A stretch of 64,000 nt of DNA from JAJDOJ01 sp034722015 (GCA_034722015.1 JAYENI010000088.1:33717-97716); one strand, 5' to 3'. Shown: positions 1 through 9,126, counted from the stretch's first letter. The notes: a model not told the origin generated them from the sequence alone. Translations and numbers: made by a program.

Positions 1-347
1 ACGCGTTCCGGTGGCCTGCCCAGGGCGGCCTGCTTGCCGTGAATGACGATCGGCCGCTCGATCAGAATCGGATTCTCGACCATGGCGTCGATCAGCGCAT
101 CCTCCGACAGGCCCTGGTCAGACAGTTTCAATTCCTTGTAGCGTTTCTCCTTCGTTCGCATCAGTTCGCGGGGGCCGATCCCGAGCATTCGCAGGACCTG
201 TCGCAGCGTGGCCGCGTCCGGTGGCGTCTTCAGGTACTCGACGATATCCGGTTCGATCCCGTTCTCCTTGAGCAGATTCAGGGTCTGCCGCGATTTGGAG
301 CAGCGGGGATTGTGGTACAGGGTGACGCTGGGTCGGGACTCGCTCAT
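1..347 (-). CDS. arsC: ArsC/Spx-family arsenate reductase-like protein, 3' end cut by window edge
   Basis: The frame opens with ATG at 347 (minus) and stays open to the window edge, giving about 115 residues, close to the full length of the family, so little is missing. The start MSESRPSVTLYHNPRCSKSR has the ArsC-type glutaredoxin-fold motif with a single catalytic Cys16 followed by SKSRQ. Later segments (YLKTPPD, LMRTKEKRYKEL, LIERPIV) match the conserved ArsC C-terminal half, including the arginine that sits near the active site. The family reduces arsenate with glutathione/glutaredoxin, but many members of this YfgD/YffB-like size are of unproven substrate. It is divergent from the acylphosphatase gene. 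No ars operon partner is visible in the window, so an arsenate role is inference. Confidence 0.85.
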   Translation of the reverse strand, partial: MSESRPSVTLYHNPRCSKSRQTLNLLKENGIEPDIVEYLKTPPDAATLRQVLRMLGIGPRELMRTKEKRYKELKLSDQGLSEDALIDAMVENPILIERPIVIHGKQAALGRPPER

Positions 348-552
348 TGACTGGCCTATTCCGGGTTTGCATGGCTGCTTGACGGCCGCGACGCGGCAAA
401 GCTATGTTGCCGGGGCGGCTGCTCGTCGACACGTGTCGTCATATCCCGGCCGCCGGCACCGAATTATAACAACAGACGCTTCCCCGGAAGAGGCCGGACG
501 TGGGTCTGCCGCCTGGTCCCCGATACCTTTTGTTGTCCAGCGAGGTCAGTTG

Positions 553-837
553 ATGGTCGATTCGACGGAGACGGTCTGTGTGCGATGCCGCGTTACCGGG
601 CGGGTCCAGGGCGTCTTTTTTCGCGCGTCCACCGTGGACAGGGCTCGGGGGCTGGGGCTGTCCGGCTATGCCCGGAATCTCGCCGACGGCAGCGTCGAGA
701 TCCATGCCTGCGGTCGTACCGATGCCGTGGAGGCCCTGAGGGCCTGGTTGTGGGAAGGTCCCCGGCACGCGCGCGTCGATGCGGTGGTGTGCGTGCCCGC
801 CGAACCCGGGGAGCACAGTGGATTCGGCGTGAGATAA
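553..837 (+). CDS. acyP: Acylphosphatase
   Basis: This 94-residue protein hydrolyses the carboxyl-phosphate bond of acylphosphates. The signature GRVQGVFFRAST with the phosphate-binding Arg24 and the YARNLADGSVEI segment with catalytic Asn42 are both present, and the length is standard for the family. The open frame extends upstream to 208, but the ATG at 553 gives the conserved N-terminus, and the upstream translation has no family character. Single gene, divergent from arsC-like and convergent with proS. Confidence 0.93.
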   Translation: MVDSTETVCVRCRVTGRVQGVFFRASTVDRARGLGLSGYARNLADGSVEIHACGRTDAVEALRAWLWEGPRHARVDAVVCVPAEPGEHSGFGVR

Positions 838-916
838 CCGGACCCGGCGGCAGTCTGATGCCGCCTTGACGGCCTTTCCGACGCCCCGGTCGGGCCATAC
901 CCTGGTGCGTATCCGG

Positions 917-2629
917 TCAGTTCGCTGCGAGTGCTGACCGCAGGTAGGGCACCAGTTCGTCCAGCGGAATATCGCGCGGTTTTTCATCCCTGCGCCCCTT
1001 GTATTCCGCCGTGCCCGAATCGAGCCCCCTTTCTCCCAGCACCACACGGTGAGGGATACCGATCAGTTCGAGGTCGGCGAACATGACGCCCGGCCGGATG
1101 TCCCTGTCGTCGAACAGTGTGTCGATTCCGGCCGCGAGCAATTCCCTGTAAAGGGCCTCGGCTGCAACGCGGGTTCGCTGTGACCGGCCCATGCTGATTG
1201 GCGCCAGTGCCACCTGGAAGGGTGCGACGGGAATGGGCCAGACGATGCCGCGATCGTCGTGGTTCTGCTCGATCGCCGCCGCAACGATGCGCGTGACACC
1301 GATGCCGTAGCAACCCATGATCATCTCCACGGCGCGCCCGCTTTCGTCCAGGGCGGTGGCGTTCATGGAATGGCTGTATTTCGAGCCGAGCTGGAAGATG
1401 TGCCCGACCTCGATCCCCCGAACAATGGATAGCACCCCCCGCCCGTCCGGGCCGGGGTCGCCGTCGACGACGTTTCGTATATCGACACTCTCGACCGCCG
1501 CCAGGTCGCGCCCCCAGTTGGCGCCGGCCAGATGCACTCCATCCCTGTTTGCGCCGCAGACGAAATCTGCGAGGCGGGCCGCAGCGTGGTCCACGAAGAT
1601 CGGGATGTCCAGGCCGAGTGGGCCAATGGATCCGGGGCGGCAACCGCAGGCGGCGAGTACCGAAGATTCGTCGGCGAGTTCCAGCGGCGCGGCCACTCCG
1701 TCCAGCTTTTCGGCCTTGACGCGATTGAGTTCGTGATCGCCGCGAAGTACGAGCGCGACGAGCGTATCGTTCTCTCCCTGAACGACGAGCGTCTTGACGC
1801 AACGCGATCCGGGTACGCCAAGAAACTCGCTGACCTCCGCAATCGAGTGGGCTCCGGGGGTTTCAACCTCACGCAATTCCTCACCCGGTGCCGCATGGGC
1901 AGCCCGCAGTGGTGTGACCGCGGCGAGTTCGACGTTGGCCGCATAATTACCTTCGGAGGAAAACGCAATGGCGTCCTCGCCCGAATCGGCAAGGACATGG
2001 AATTCGTGTGACGCGTTGCCGCCGATTGCCCCGGTGTCCGCCTGCACTGCCCGGTAGTCCAGACCGAGCCGGTCGAAGATGCGGCTGTAGGTGGCGTACA
2101 TGACATCGTAGGTCTCGCTCAGGGAGTCCTGGTCCATGTGGAAGGAGTAGGCGTCCTTCATGATGAACTCGCGCGCCCGCATGACCCCGAATCTTGGTCT
2201 GACCTCGTCGCGGAACTTCGTCTGGATCTGGTAGAAATTGATCGGCAATTGCTTGTAGCTGCGGATCTCGCGCCGGGCAAGGTCGGTAATAACCTCTTCG
2301 TGCGTGGGTCCGTAGCAGAAATCCCGCCCGTGGCGGTCTTGCAGGCGCAGCAATTCGGGACCGTACATTTCCCAGCGGCCGGATTCGCGCCACAGTTCCG
2401 AGGGCTGGACCGCCGGCATCAGTACCTCGATGGCGCCACTGCGATCCATTTCTTCCCGAATAATGTTTTCGACCTTGCGCAGCACCCTCAGGCCCAGCGG
2501 CAACCAGGTGTAGAGACCGGTGGCCAGCTTGCGAATCATGCCGGCGCGAAGCATCAGTTTGTGACTGACGATCTCGGCGTCAGCCGGGGTTTCCTTGACG
2601 GTGGACAGCGGAAAACTGGACGTGCGCAT
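917..2629 (-). CDS. proS: Prolyl-tRNA synthetase, bacterial type
   Basis: This 570-residue class II aminoacyl-tRNA synthetase charges tRNA-Pro. The N-terminus MRTSSFPLSTVKETPADAEI, motif 2 region (RDEVRPRFGVMRAREFIMKDAYSFH), the long editing INS insertion in the middle, and motif 3 (MGCYGIGVTRIVAAAIEQ) appear in order. The frame is open to 2698, but the conserved N-terminus begins at the ATG at 2629, which has a GGAAA ribosome-binding-like stretch just upstream. It follows the tautomerase gene on the same strand with a 170-base gap. Housekeeping gene; nothing unusual seen. Confidence 0.97.
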   Translation of the reverse strand: MRTSSFPLSTVKETPADAEIVSHKLMLRAGMIRKLATGLYTWLPLGLRVLRKVENIIREEMDRSGAIEVLMPAVQPSELWRESGRWEMYGPELLRLQDRHGRDFCYGPTHEEVITDLARREIRSYKQLPINFYQIQTKFRDEVRPRFGVMRAREFIMKDAYSFHMDQDSLSETYDVMYATYSRIFDRLGLDYRAVQADTGAIGGNASHEFHVLADSGEDAIAFSSEGNYAANVELAAVTPLRAAHAAPGEELREVETPGAHSIAEVSEFLGVPGSRCVKTLVVQGENDTLVALVLRGDHELNRVKAEKLDGVAAPLELADESSVLAACGCRPGSIGPLGLDIPIFVDHAAARLADFVCGANRDGVHLAGANWGRDLAAVESVDIRNVVDGDPGPDGRGVLSIVRGIEVGHIFQLGSKYSHSMNATALDESGRAVEMIMGCYGIGVTRIVAAAIEQNHDDRGIVWPIPVAPFQVALAPISMGRSQRTRVAAEALYRELLAAGIDTLFDDRDIRPGVMFADLELIGIPHRVVLGERGLDSGTAEYKGRRDEKPRDIPLDELVPYLRSALAAN

Positions 2630-2799
2630 GGATAATTTCCGTTTCTTCGGCGCGTCGTCAGGAAGTCCCTCTGCAAATGGCAGCGTCTTGCGCTGCATCC
2701 GACTCGCTCATTTGTTCAGGGATTTCCCGGCGGGCGGGGATCCGGGGACCCGTTTCGTTGATGATGGAGATGCGGTGGTCGGCCAGCGTCTTCGGGATC

Positions 2800-3144
2800 T
2801 CAGAAGGTGCGGCCGTCGTAGCCCCACATCTTCCGCGGTGCGTCCACAAACTCGATATAGGTCCGGGCACGCGGGACGTTGAGGTACTGCTCAACCAGCT
2901 CGCACAGTGCTGCCGACAATCCCGCCGTCGCCTCTTCGGACAGTCCGATGCTGGCCAGGCGCAGCAGGGCCAGCGGTTCCTTGCTCCCGGCGAATATCAT
3001 GTTCGGGTTCTGCGCCGCGCGCACCATGATATAGCCTTCGGGCTTCCCCAGTTTCTCCGAAGTCAGGCGCGATGCGGCTTCTAGAAGGCCCGGCATGGCC
3101 TTGTCGTCGATCTGCCGGTTGGTTTCTATGCTTAGCAGGGGCAT
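2800..3144 (-). CDS. MIF-family phenylpyruvate tautomerase-like protein
   Basis: The 114-residue product has the size and start of the macrophage migration inhibitory factor/tautomerase superfamily. Met1 is followed by Pro2, which becomes the N-terminal catalytic proline after Met removal (MPLLSIETN). Further family blocks are PEGYIMVRAAQNPNMIFAGS, ASIGLS in the centre and the C-terminal IEFVDAPRKMWGYDGRTF. The open frame continues upstream to 3396, but only the ATG at 3144 places the proline correctly. The family interconverts keto and enol phenylpyruvate in vitro; the bacterial physiological role is unclear. Same strand as proS. Confidence 0.9.
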   Translation of the reverse strand: MPLLSIETNRQIDDKAMPGLLEAASRLTSEKLGKPEGYIMVRAAQNPNMIFAGSKEPLALLRLASIGLSEEATAGLSAALCELVEQYLNVPRARTYIEFVDAPRKMWGYDGRTF

Positions 3145-3411
3145 TGTTGGGATCTCGTCAATGGATTGGGCATGATCGGCTGCAGGGTGCACCAGCCTGC
3201 TGGACAGGTCTGTACCATGAGGGGACGCTTTGGCGGCGGGGAACCGGGTGTTTAGGCGATTGCCGGAAAATGACATACCGGATTGCGCAGGATTTTCGTT
3301 CGTCATCAAGGCGCGACAACGGGCGCATAGTCGAACTATGGAACGGTTGTCGCAACACAGAAGACGGACGAAGAGACCAACAGGATGGTATGTCAATTGA
3401 CAGAAATCGCC

Positions 3412-3858
3412 TTAGTCGCAGAAACTGCTGATATTCGCCTCGGCCTCTCGAATGAGTTCCTGGCGCTCCTCTTCCGGCAGGATCCTGTACTCGTCGCCTT
3501 CCTTCAACTTGACGCGTCCGCGGCTGGTGAGCCGGGTCAGCGATTGCCTTGAAAGATCGCAGTTCTGTCGGCGGGCTTCGGCTTCGCGCTGTTGCCTCGC
3601 GTCACCGGCTTCGGTTTCCATTCGCTCCAGGCGACGGTCCTCGTAGGCCTCCATCTCCTGCAGCAGTCGGGGATCCGGCTGCCCCGCGTTAGGAGGCGCC
3701 CTTTCCGGTGTGATTTCCAGGGCATTCGCATCGGGAGGCGGTGTCTGGGTGTAGTGAATCTGTCCCGATGCGTCCCGCCACTTGTACATCGCCGCTGATA
3801 CTGTCACGGGCGCCAGGATGCATGCCGCGGCGAAAAAGAAAACGATCCGGTTCAACAT
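3412..3858 (-). CDS. DUF4124 domain protein, exported
   Basis: A 148-residue protein with an N-terminal signal sequence (MLNRIVFFFAAACILAPVTVSA) followed directly by the DUF4124 motif MYKWRDASGQIHYTQTPPP. The remainder is charged and probably alpha-helical (a run of E/R/Q between about residues 70 and 100), with two cysteines (in RRQNCDLS and the C-terminal SSFCD) that could form a disulfide in the periplasm. I chose the ATG at 3858 because the signal peptide begins there; the frame is open to 3897. Function of DUF4124 proteins is unknown. Confidence 0.82.
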   Translation of the reverse strand: MLNRIVFFFAAACILAPVTVSAAMYKWRDASGQIHYTQTPPPDANALEITPERAPPNAGQPDPRLLQEMEAYEDRRLERMETEAGDARQQREAEARRQNCDLSRQSLTRLTSRGRVKLKEGDEYRILPEEERQELIREAEANISSFCD

Positions 3859-4028
3859 AGATCCAGCAGCCAGAGTGAATGTCGCGGAACTATACAAGAA
3901 TCCAGGTCCCGATACATCCGCGTGCCGGATTGTCCGCCCCCGGGGGTGTATGGGGAAGGACCCACGGGCGTAAACGATTTGCGGGCCGTGACAGGAATGG
4001 CAGGCGCGAGTTTGAGATACCGGAGTGA

Positions 4029-4034
4029 TATAAT
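4029..4034 (+). promoter_or_regulatory. Candidate -10 element upstream of the LysR gene
   Basis: A perfect TATAAT lies 39 bases before the LysR-family start codon in an AT-rich patch that stands out against the GC-rich surroundings. No convincing -35 box lies at 16-18 bases upstream, so activator-dependent or autoregulated transcription is possible. Confidence 0.4.
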
Positions 4035-4072
4035 ATATTTATCGCTCCAGACACAGTCTTTATGAGAAACCC

Positions 4073-5008
4073 ATGGCCGACCGACGATTGCAGGTCTTCT
4101 ACACGGTAGCCCGCCTGTTGAGCTTCACCAAGGCGGCGGAGACGCTGCACATGACCCAGCCGGCCGTCACGTTTCAGGTCAGGCAGCTGGAGGACCACTT
4201 CAATACGCGTTTGTTCGACCGTACGCACAATCGTGTCTCTCTGACGGAGGCGGGGCGTCAGGCCTACGAATACGCGGAAAAGATCTTCGAGCTGTACGGT
4301 GAGATGGAGAACGTGGTAAAGGAACTCACCGGGGATGTCAGTGGCGCATTGACGCTGGGCGCGAGTACCACCATCGCCGAGTACATGCTGCCCGCGCTAC
4401 TCAAGGACTTCAAGGAACAATACCCGGACCTTAATCTCATCCTCAAGGTGTCCAATTCAGACGGCATCGTATCGATGGTCGAGAACAGCATGATCGATCT
4501 CGGCGTCGTGGAGTCCCCGGTCACGAACAAGAACCTGCTGGTCGATGTCTGCCGCATCGACCACCTCGTGGTGGTCGTCAAACCCGGTCATCCACTGAGC
4601 GAACGTGAGTCGCTGACGATGGACGAGCTGTTGAAGTTTCCCTTTATCTGCCGGGAAGAGGGATCGGGCACCCGCGACGTCATCATGGAGTACCTGGAGC
4701 GGTCCGGCGTCAAGCGCAACGAGCTCATGGTCTGCATGGAACTGGGAAGTCCCGAATCCATCAAGGGGGCGGTCGAGGCCGGTATGGGCGTATCGATCCT
4801 TTCCAGGGCGACTCTCGTCAAGGAGCTGGCGCTGGGGACCCTGGTGGCCCTCGACCTGGAGCCGCCGCTAGAGCGGGAATTCTCTTTCGTGCGCCAGCGG
4901 CAGAAATTCAGTCATCAGGCCATGGAAGAGCTGTTGAACCATGCGCGCAGGTACTGCCAGCGTGATGCAGACGCCGAAGCGGCGAAGCGCGCTGCCTCCC
5001 AGGGCTGA
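4073..5008 (+). CDS. LysR-family transcriptional regulator (CysB/CbbR-like)
   Basis: A 311-residue regulator. Residues about 4-63 form the winged helix-turn-helix (LLSFTKAAETLHMTQPAVTF, then LEDHFNTRLFDRTHNRVSLTEAG), and residues about 90-295 a periplasmic-binding-like effector domain (LTLGASTTIAEYMLPALL, the EEGSGTRDVIMEYL loop). The EEGSGTR segment resembles the substrate loop in CysB/CysL/YeiE-type regulators that sense sulfur-related anions, but this does not fix the ligand. Neighbours do not reveal a target: the next gene is the unknown 134-residue protein. A TATAAT lies 39 bases upstream. Confidence 0.9.
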   Translation: MADRRLQVFYTVARLLSFTKAAETLHMTQPAVTFQVRQLEDHFNTRLFDRTHNRVSLTEAGRQAYEYAEKIFELYGEMENVVKELTGDVSGALTLGASTTIAEYMLPALLKDFKEQYPDLNLILKVSNSDGIVSMVENSMIDLGVVESPVTNKNLLVDVCRIDHLVVVVKPGHPLSERESLTMDELLKFPFICREEGSGTRDVIMEYLERSGVKRNELMVCMELGSPESIKGAVEAGMGVSILSRATLVKELALGTLVALDLEPPLEREFSFVRQRQKFSHQAMEELLNHARRYCQRDADAEAAKRAASQG

Positions 5009-5161
5009 CGCCGGTCCGGCGTTCGCCCGCAGGGGCCCACCGTCGACGCCAGTGGGTCGGCGCCGCATCGGACCGACGCCCGGTACGGATCGCTCGTTGT
5101 CGGGTAAAATCCACCGGTAGCCGGCGCGTCCCGCCCGGAAATACCAGTCAGGTCATCCCAG

Positions 5162-5566
5162 ATGCTCGGAAACATGCAACCCCTGGACGGTTCCCTCATT
5201 CGGGACGCAGCAACGCGAAAGCTTGTGAGGAATTTCTCCAGGCTGTCCCCCGGTGATCGCGAAACGGTGATCGCGTTCGTCGAGTTTCTCCTGCAGCGAT
5301 CCGAGGAGGGGCCTTCGGACGATGCCGGGGACACGCCTGCGGCGGTACCGCTGGATATCCCGCGGCCGGCGGTCGAATCCGTCGTGAAAGCCATCAAGCG
5401 GTTGTCGGCCACCTACCCGATGGTGGAAAAATCGGAAATGCTGAACGAGACATCGTCACTGATGACGCAGCACCTCGTGCAGGGTCGCCGGGCGTCGGAG
5501 GTGATCGACGATCTCGAAGCGATGTTCAGCGCTCACTTCGAGGTGTGGAAGGAGAAGCGAGGGTGA
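5162..5566 (+). CDS. Conserved-looking protein of unknown function, translationally coupled to the AI-2E permease
   Basis: A 134-residue protein I do not recognise. It has no signal peptide or membrane segment. Residues about 10-45 (LIRDAATRKLVRNFSRLSPGDRETVIAFVEFLLQ) and 60-134 look helical, separated by an acidic, proline-rich linker. The C-terminal part (MLNETSSLMTQHLVQGRRAS, then EVIDDLEAMFSAHFEVW) is amphipathic. Its TGA stop overlaps the GTG start of the permease in a GTGA arrangement, so the two are very probably co-translated and a cytoplasmic partner role is plausible. No catalytic motif is evident. Confidence 0.75.
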   Translation: MLGNMQPLDGSLIRDAATRKLVRNFSRLSPGDRETVIAFVEFLLQRSEEGPSDDAGDTPAAVPLDIPRPAVESVVKAIKRLSATYPMVEKSEMLNETSSLMTQHLVQGRRASEVIDDLEAMFSAHFEVWKEKRG

Positions 5567-6693
5567 TCGATCTCCTGCGAAACTGGTACAAGCGGCACTT
5601 CTCGGACCCGCAGGTCGCCATCCTTGCGTTCATCATCCTGTGCGGGCTGGCCGTCATCGTGCTGGCGGGCGACATCCTCGCGCCCTTGCTGTTTGCCATC
5701 GTCATCGCCTATGTCCTCGACGGCGCCATCGACCAGTTCGTTCGACTGAAGGTGCCGCGACTTGCTGCGCTGGGTGTCGTGTTTGCGATGTTTCTCACCT
5801 TCCTCGTTTCACTGATTTTCGGCCTGCTGCCCATGCTTTTCAGGCAGAGCGCGCAGTTCTTCAGGGAAGTGCCGAACATGATCTCCCAGGGGCAGGCACT
5901 GCTGATGGAACTGCCGGAGCGTTACCCGAAAGTGATCTCGCAGGAGCAGGTCATCGATCTGATCGGCGCATTGCGCAACGAGGTGTCGGAGGCGGGCCAA
6001 TACGTGCTCTCCACTTCGATTTCGTCCGTTATGGGCATGATCTCGCTCATGGTGTATCTGATCCTGGTGCCGCTGCTGGTCTTCTTCTTCCTGAAGGACA
6101 AGCAGAAGATACTCGACTGGGCGGCCGGCTTCCTGCCCGAAGAGCGTGGGCTGTCCGTCGCCGTTTGGGGGGAGGTCAACCGCAAGATCGCGAGCTACAT
6201 CCGGGGCAAGATCGGAGAGATCATTGTCGTCTGGGGCGTGTCCTATGTAACCTTCATGGTCCTGGGACTCGACTTCGCGATGCTGTTGTCCTTTCTGGTC
6301 GGGATTTCCGTTGTCGTGCCCTATGTCGGCGCGGCCATCGTGACGCTGCCGGTGGCGGTGGTGGCGTACTATCAGTGGGGATTCACCTCGGATTTTGCCT
6401 ATACGCTGGTTGCCTACGGCGTGATTCAGTTCATCGATGGAAATTTACTGGTCCCCATTCTGTTCTCGGAGGTGGTCAATCTTCACCCGGTCGCCATCAT
6501 CACCGCAGTGCTCGTTTTCGGCGGGATCTGGGGTTTCTGGGGGGTGTTTTTCGCGATACCTCTGGCGACGCTGATTCATGCGGTGATCAACGTCTGGCCG
6601 GACCGCGGAAAGGCCAACGAAGCCAGTCCGGTCTCGGAGGTTTCGACCAGGGTGTCCGCCGGCCCCGGTACCGGCCGGAAGACGGGTAGCTGA
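5563..6693 (+). CDS. AI-2E family (UPF0118/PerM) transporter
   Basis: A 376-residue inner-membrane protein with about seven to eight hydrophobic segments, starting with two close helices (IILCGLAVIVLAGDILAPLL and LAALGVVFAMFLTFLVSLIFG), a soluble central portion, and a C-terminal helix cluster (SFLVGISVVVPYVGAAIVT, VIQFIDGNLLVPILFSEVVN). The P-Y-V-G and D-N/G-L-L-V-P blocks are typical of the family, which includes the AI-2 exporter TqsA and Na+/H+ antiporters, so the substrate is open. I prefer GTG at 5563: an AAGGAG sequence precedes it by 8 bases and it overlaps the upstream stop. The frame itself extends to 5545. The C-terminal tail is polar. Confidence 0.88.
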   Translation: MIDLLRNWYKRHFSDPQVAILAFIILCGLAVIVLAGDILAPLLFAIVIAYVLDGAIDQFVRLKVPRLAALGVVFAMFLTFLVSLIFGLLPMLFRQSAQFFREVPNMISQGQALLMELPERYPKVISQEQVIDLIGALRNEVSEAGQYVLSTSISSVMGMISLMVYLILVPLLVFFFLKDKQKILDWAAGFLPEERGLSVAVWGEVNRKIASYIRGKIGEIIVVWGVSYVTFMVLGLDFAMLLSFLVGISVVVPYVGAAIVTLPVAVVAYYQWGFTSDFAYTLVAYGVIQFIDGNLLVPILFSEVVNLHPVAIITAVLVFGGIWGFWGVFFAIPLATLIHAVINVWPDRGKANEASPVSEVSTRVSAGPGTGRKTGS

Positions 6694-6769
6694 GCGGGGC
6701 CAGTTCCCAGGCGATTTGCGCCAACCGGTCCGCGTGACCGCATCGAAATCCAATCGGTCCCTGCGTGCC

Positions 6770-7675
6770 CTATGGGTTTTCGCGAACCCGCAGAAAGGAG
6801 GCGTGCCTGGGATTTCCGTTACCGGTCAGACCATAATACTTGAACGTGATGGTGGAACCGACCGGGGGCGGGTCCCGGCGCTGTGCATCGGTGAAGCCGG
6901 TGCCGACGCGGATACGCCGGTTACGCCAATCCAGCAGCAGCGCGCCCATCATCCCCTCGAATTTGCCACTGCCCGGCAGGTGCGCTATGACAATGCCCTC
7001 ATCGTCGAGGTACGGTTTGAGTTTGAGCAGGTCGGACGACCGGCCCGCTGCGTAGTACGAGTCACCCCTGTGTAGCATCAGACCCTCGCCACCTTTGGCG
7101 GTGACCTCTTCGAGCATCCGCGCCAGCATTGCCTCGTCCAGGACCCTGGTTTGTGGCACGGAACGAAGATACGGGGAATCTGCCTTTCCCACGATGCTTG
7201 CGAGGGTCTCAAGGCGTTCGTCGAAGGTGGTCCGGAAACCCGGCAGGTCGAACGCCATGAAACGGATGCCGCGCCACTCCGATTCGACCGGTTTCATTCT
7301 TCGCACGGCGGCTGACAGGGCCTCGAATGTCCCCCTGCCCATCCAGAGTTCGCCGTCAAGCGCGATGGCGGGGAATCCTTCGGTGAACCAATCGGGTGAG
7401 GCGATTTCATGTCCATTGCGCGAGAGCAGCCGGTCACCGTCCCACAAGGCCCGTACCCCGTCGTACTTTTCGCTCACCCGGTATTCCCGAAGGTCGATGC
7501 CCTTCTCGTAGACCTCCGCCAGTAACAGGGGCGGCACGGGACTTGCGGGCAACGGGATCGCGGCGGTGCTGGCCAACAGAAGAAATGTTACCAAGGGGCG
7601 CGTGCCGTATTTCGACGCGCTTCGCACCCTCGTGCCGCCACCGGCCAGAACGTTTTCCCGCCTTGCAGGTTTCAT
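6770..7675 (-). CDS. ligE: Periplasmic-type minimal ATP-dependent DNA ligase LigE
   Basis: A 301-residue protein with an N-terminal export-like segment (hydrophobic stretch about residues 28-43, LVTFLLLASTAAIPLP) followed by the minimal ligase core. Motif I is SEKYDGVRA with the adenylated Lys70; motif III is FMAFDLPG, motif IV GGEGLMLH and motif V DLLKLKPY. The C-terminus is a short OB domain (GTGFTDAQR, FKYYGLTGNGNPRHASFLRVRE) with no extra DNA-binding domains, as in LigE of Neisseria and Haemophilus. LigE proteins seal nicks in vitro and are thought to act outside the cytoplasm. The n-region before the hydrophobic segment is long, so an in-frame GTG at 7627 is an alternative start. It lies 44 bases downstream of phoH on the same strand. 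Confidence 0.9.
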   Translation of the reverse strand: MKPARRENVLAGGGTRVRSASKYGTRPLVTFLLLASTAAIPLPASPVPPLLLAEVYEKGIDLREYRVSEKYDGVRALWDGDRLLSRNGHEIASPDWFTEGFPAIALDGELWMGRGTFEALSAAVRRMKPVESEWRGIRFMAFDLPGFRTTFDERLETLASIVGKADSPYLRSVPQTRVLDEAMLARMLEEVTAKGGEGLMLHRGDSYYAAGRSSDLLKLKPYLDDEGIVIAHLPGSGKFEGMMGALLLDWRNRRIRVGTGFTDAQRRDPPPVGSTITFKYYGLTGNGNPRHASFLRVRENP

Positions 7676-7719
7676 GGCGTCGTTCGCGTCAGTTCACGGT
7701 CCGCGCCGGGCGGATGTCC

Positions 7720-9126
7720 TCAAAGGGCTTCCGAGGCGAAGTCCGCGAGACGGGACCGTTCACCGCGCAGCAGGGTGATGTGTCCTGCGTGGGGCCATCC
7801 CTTGAAGTGGTCGACGACGTAAGTCAATCCGGAAGTCGTTTCCGTCAGGTAGGGTGTGTCGATCTGGGCGATATTGCCGATGCACACGAGTTTGGTTCCC
7901 GGCCCCGACCGCGTAATCAGTGTCTTCATCTGCTTCGGCGTGAGGTTCTGCGCCTCGTCGAGGATGATGTAGCGATTCAGGAAGGTTCGACCCCGCATGA
8001 AATTGACGGAGCGGATCTTGACCTTGCTGAGCACGATGTCGTTGGTGGCGGCACGCCCCCACTCGCCGCCTTCCCCTTTCTGCGTCAGCACCTCCAGGTT
8101 GTCCATCAGGGCGCCCATCCACGGTGTCATTTTTTCTTCCTCGGTCCCGGGGAGAAAACCGATGTCCTCGCCGACCGGGATGGTGATGCGCGTCATGATG
8201 ATTTCACGATATCTTTGTTCGTCGAGCGTCTGCGCCAGCCCGGCTGCCAGGGCCAGCAGGGTCTTGCCGCTGCCGGCGACGCCAACCAGGGAGACGAAGT
8301 CGATATCGGGATCGAGTAGAAGATTCAGCGCGAAATTCTGTTCGCGGTTGAGTGCCGTCACACCCCAGACACTGTGTCTGGGCTCAGTGTAGTCGTTGGC
8401 GTATTCGATGACGGCGTGGTCAGCTGCCACGTCACGTACAATTGCGCCGAATGGCTCCGCTCCCTCCAGGCTGAGGCAGAGGTTGGGAGTCCAGCTTGCC
8501 GCCAGTGGACCCTTGATTCTGTAGTAGGTATGGCCTTGTTCTTTCCAGGACTCCATCTCTTTACCGTGGGTCTCCCAGAAGTCGTCGGGAAGCTCCGCAG
8601 TGCCGCTGTACAAAAGGTCCACGTCCTCGAGGACCTGGTCGTTGTAGTAATCCTCGGCGTGAATCCCCAGGACTGCCGCCTTGATGCGCAGATTGATGTC
8701 TTTTGATACCAGCGTGACATGGGTCTGCGGGGAGTTCCCGCTAAGCGCCAGTGCAATGCCGAGAATGGCATTGTCGGGTGTCGTGCCGGGCAGGCTGTCC
8801 GGCAATTCCACCGGTTGTTCCCGGGTTTGCAGAAAGAGTCTGCCACTGGCCTTGCCGGGGACCTCACCTATCTCACTGATCCGCAGGCCCTGCGTGATCT
8901 CGTCGCGGTTCCGGCCGGTGGTCAGTGCGTCGATGATCCTGCTGGCCTGGCGTACGTTGCGCGCCACTTCCGACACCCCTTTCTTGGCCTGGTCGAGTTC
9001 CTCGAGCACGACCATGGGCACGTAGATGTCGTGGCGTTTGAAACGGTACAGCGCCATCGGGTCATGCATCAGGACATTCGTGTCAATGACAAAAAGGCGG
9101 TTCTCGGTGGTTGTTTTTTCAGGCAT
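7720..9126 (-). CDS. phoH2: PIN-PhoH family ATPase/ribonuclease
   Basis: A 468-residue two-domain protein. Residues about 10-160 are a PIN nuclease domain with acidic residues in FVIDTNVLMHD and later in SKDINLRIKA. Residues about 255-460 are the PhoH P-loop ATPase with Walker A GVAGSGKT at 282-289, Walker B FLNRYIILDEAQNLTPKQMK, and the sensor region RSGPGTKLVCIGNIAQID. This PIN-PhoH (PhoH2/YlaK) architecture is known for sequence-specific RNA unwinding and cleavage in mycobacteria. ATG at 9126. It probably shares a transcript with ligE downstream. Confidence 0.93.
   Translation of the reverse strand: MPEKTTTENRLFVIDTNVLMHDPMALYRFKRHDIYVPMVVLEELDQAKKGVSEVARNVRQASRIIDALTTGRNRDEITQGLRISEIGEVPGKASGRLFLQTREQPVELPDSLPGTTPDNAILGIALALSGNSPQTHVTLVSKDINLRIKAAVLGIHAEDYYNDQVLEDVDLLYSGTAELPDDFWETHGKEMESWKEQGHTYYRIKGPLAASWTPNLCLSLEGAEPFGAIVRDVAADHAVIEYANDYTEPRHSVWGVTALNREQNFALNLLLDPDIDFVSLVGVAGSGKTLLALAAGLAQTLDEQRYREIIMTRITIPVGEDIGFLPGTEEEKMTPWMGALMDNLEVLTQKGEGGEWGRAATNDIVLSKVKIRSVNFMRGRTFLNRYIILDEAQNLTPKQMKTLITRSGPGTKLVCIGNIAQIDTPYLTETTSGLTYVVDHFKGWPHAGHITLLRGERSRLADFASEAL

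Noticed and set aside
2630..2799. Minus-strand open stretch between the tautomerase and proS genes that looks codon-like
   Set aside because: It begins inside the tautomerase gene in another frame, has no ribosome site or start of its own and matches nothing I know; GC-rich DNA gives such frames by chance.
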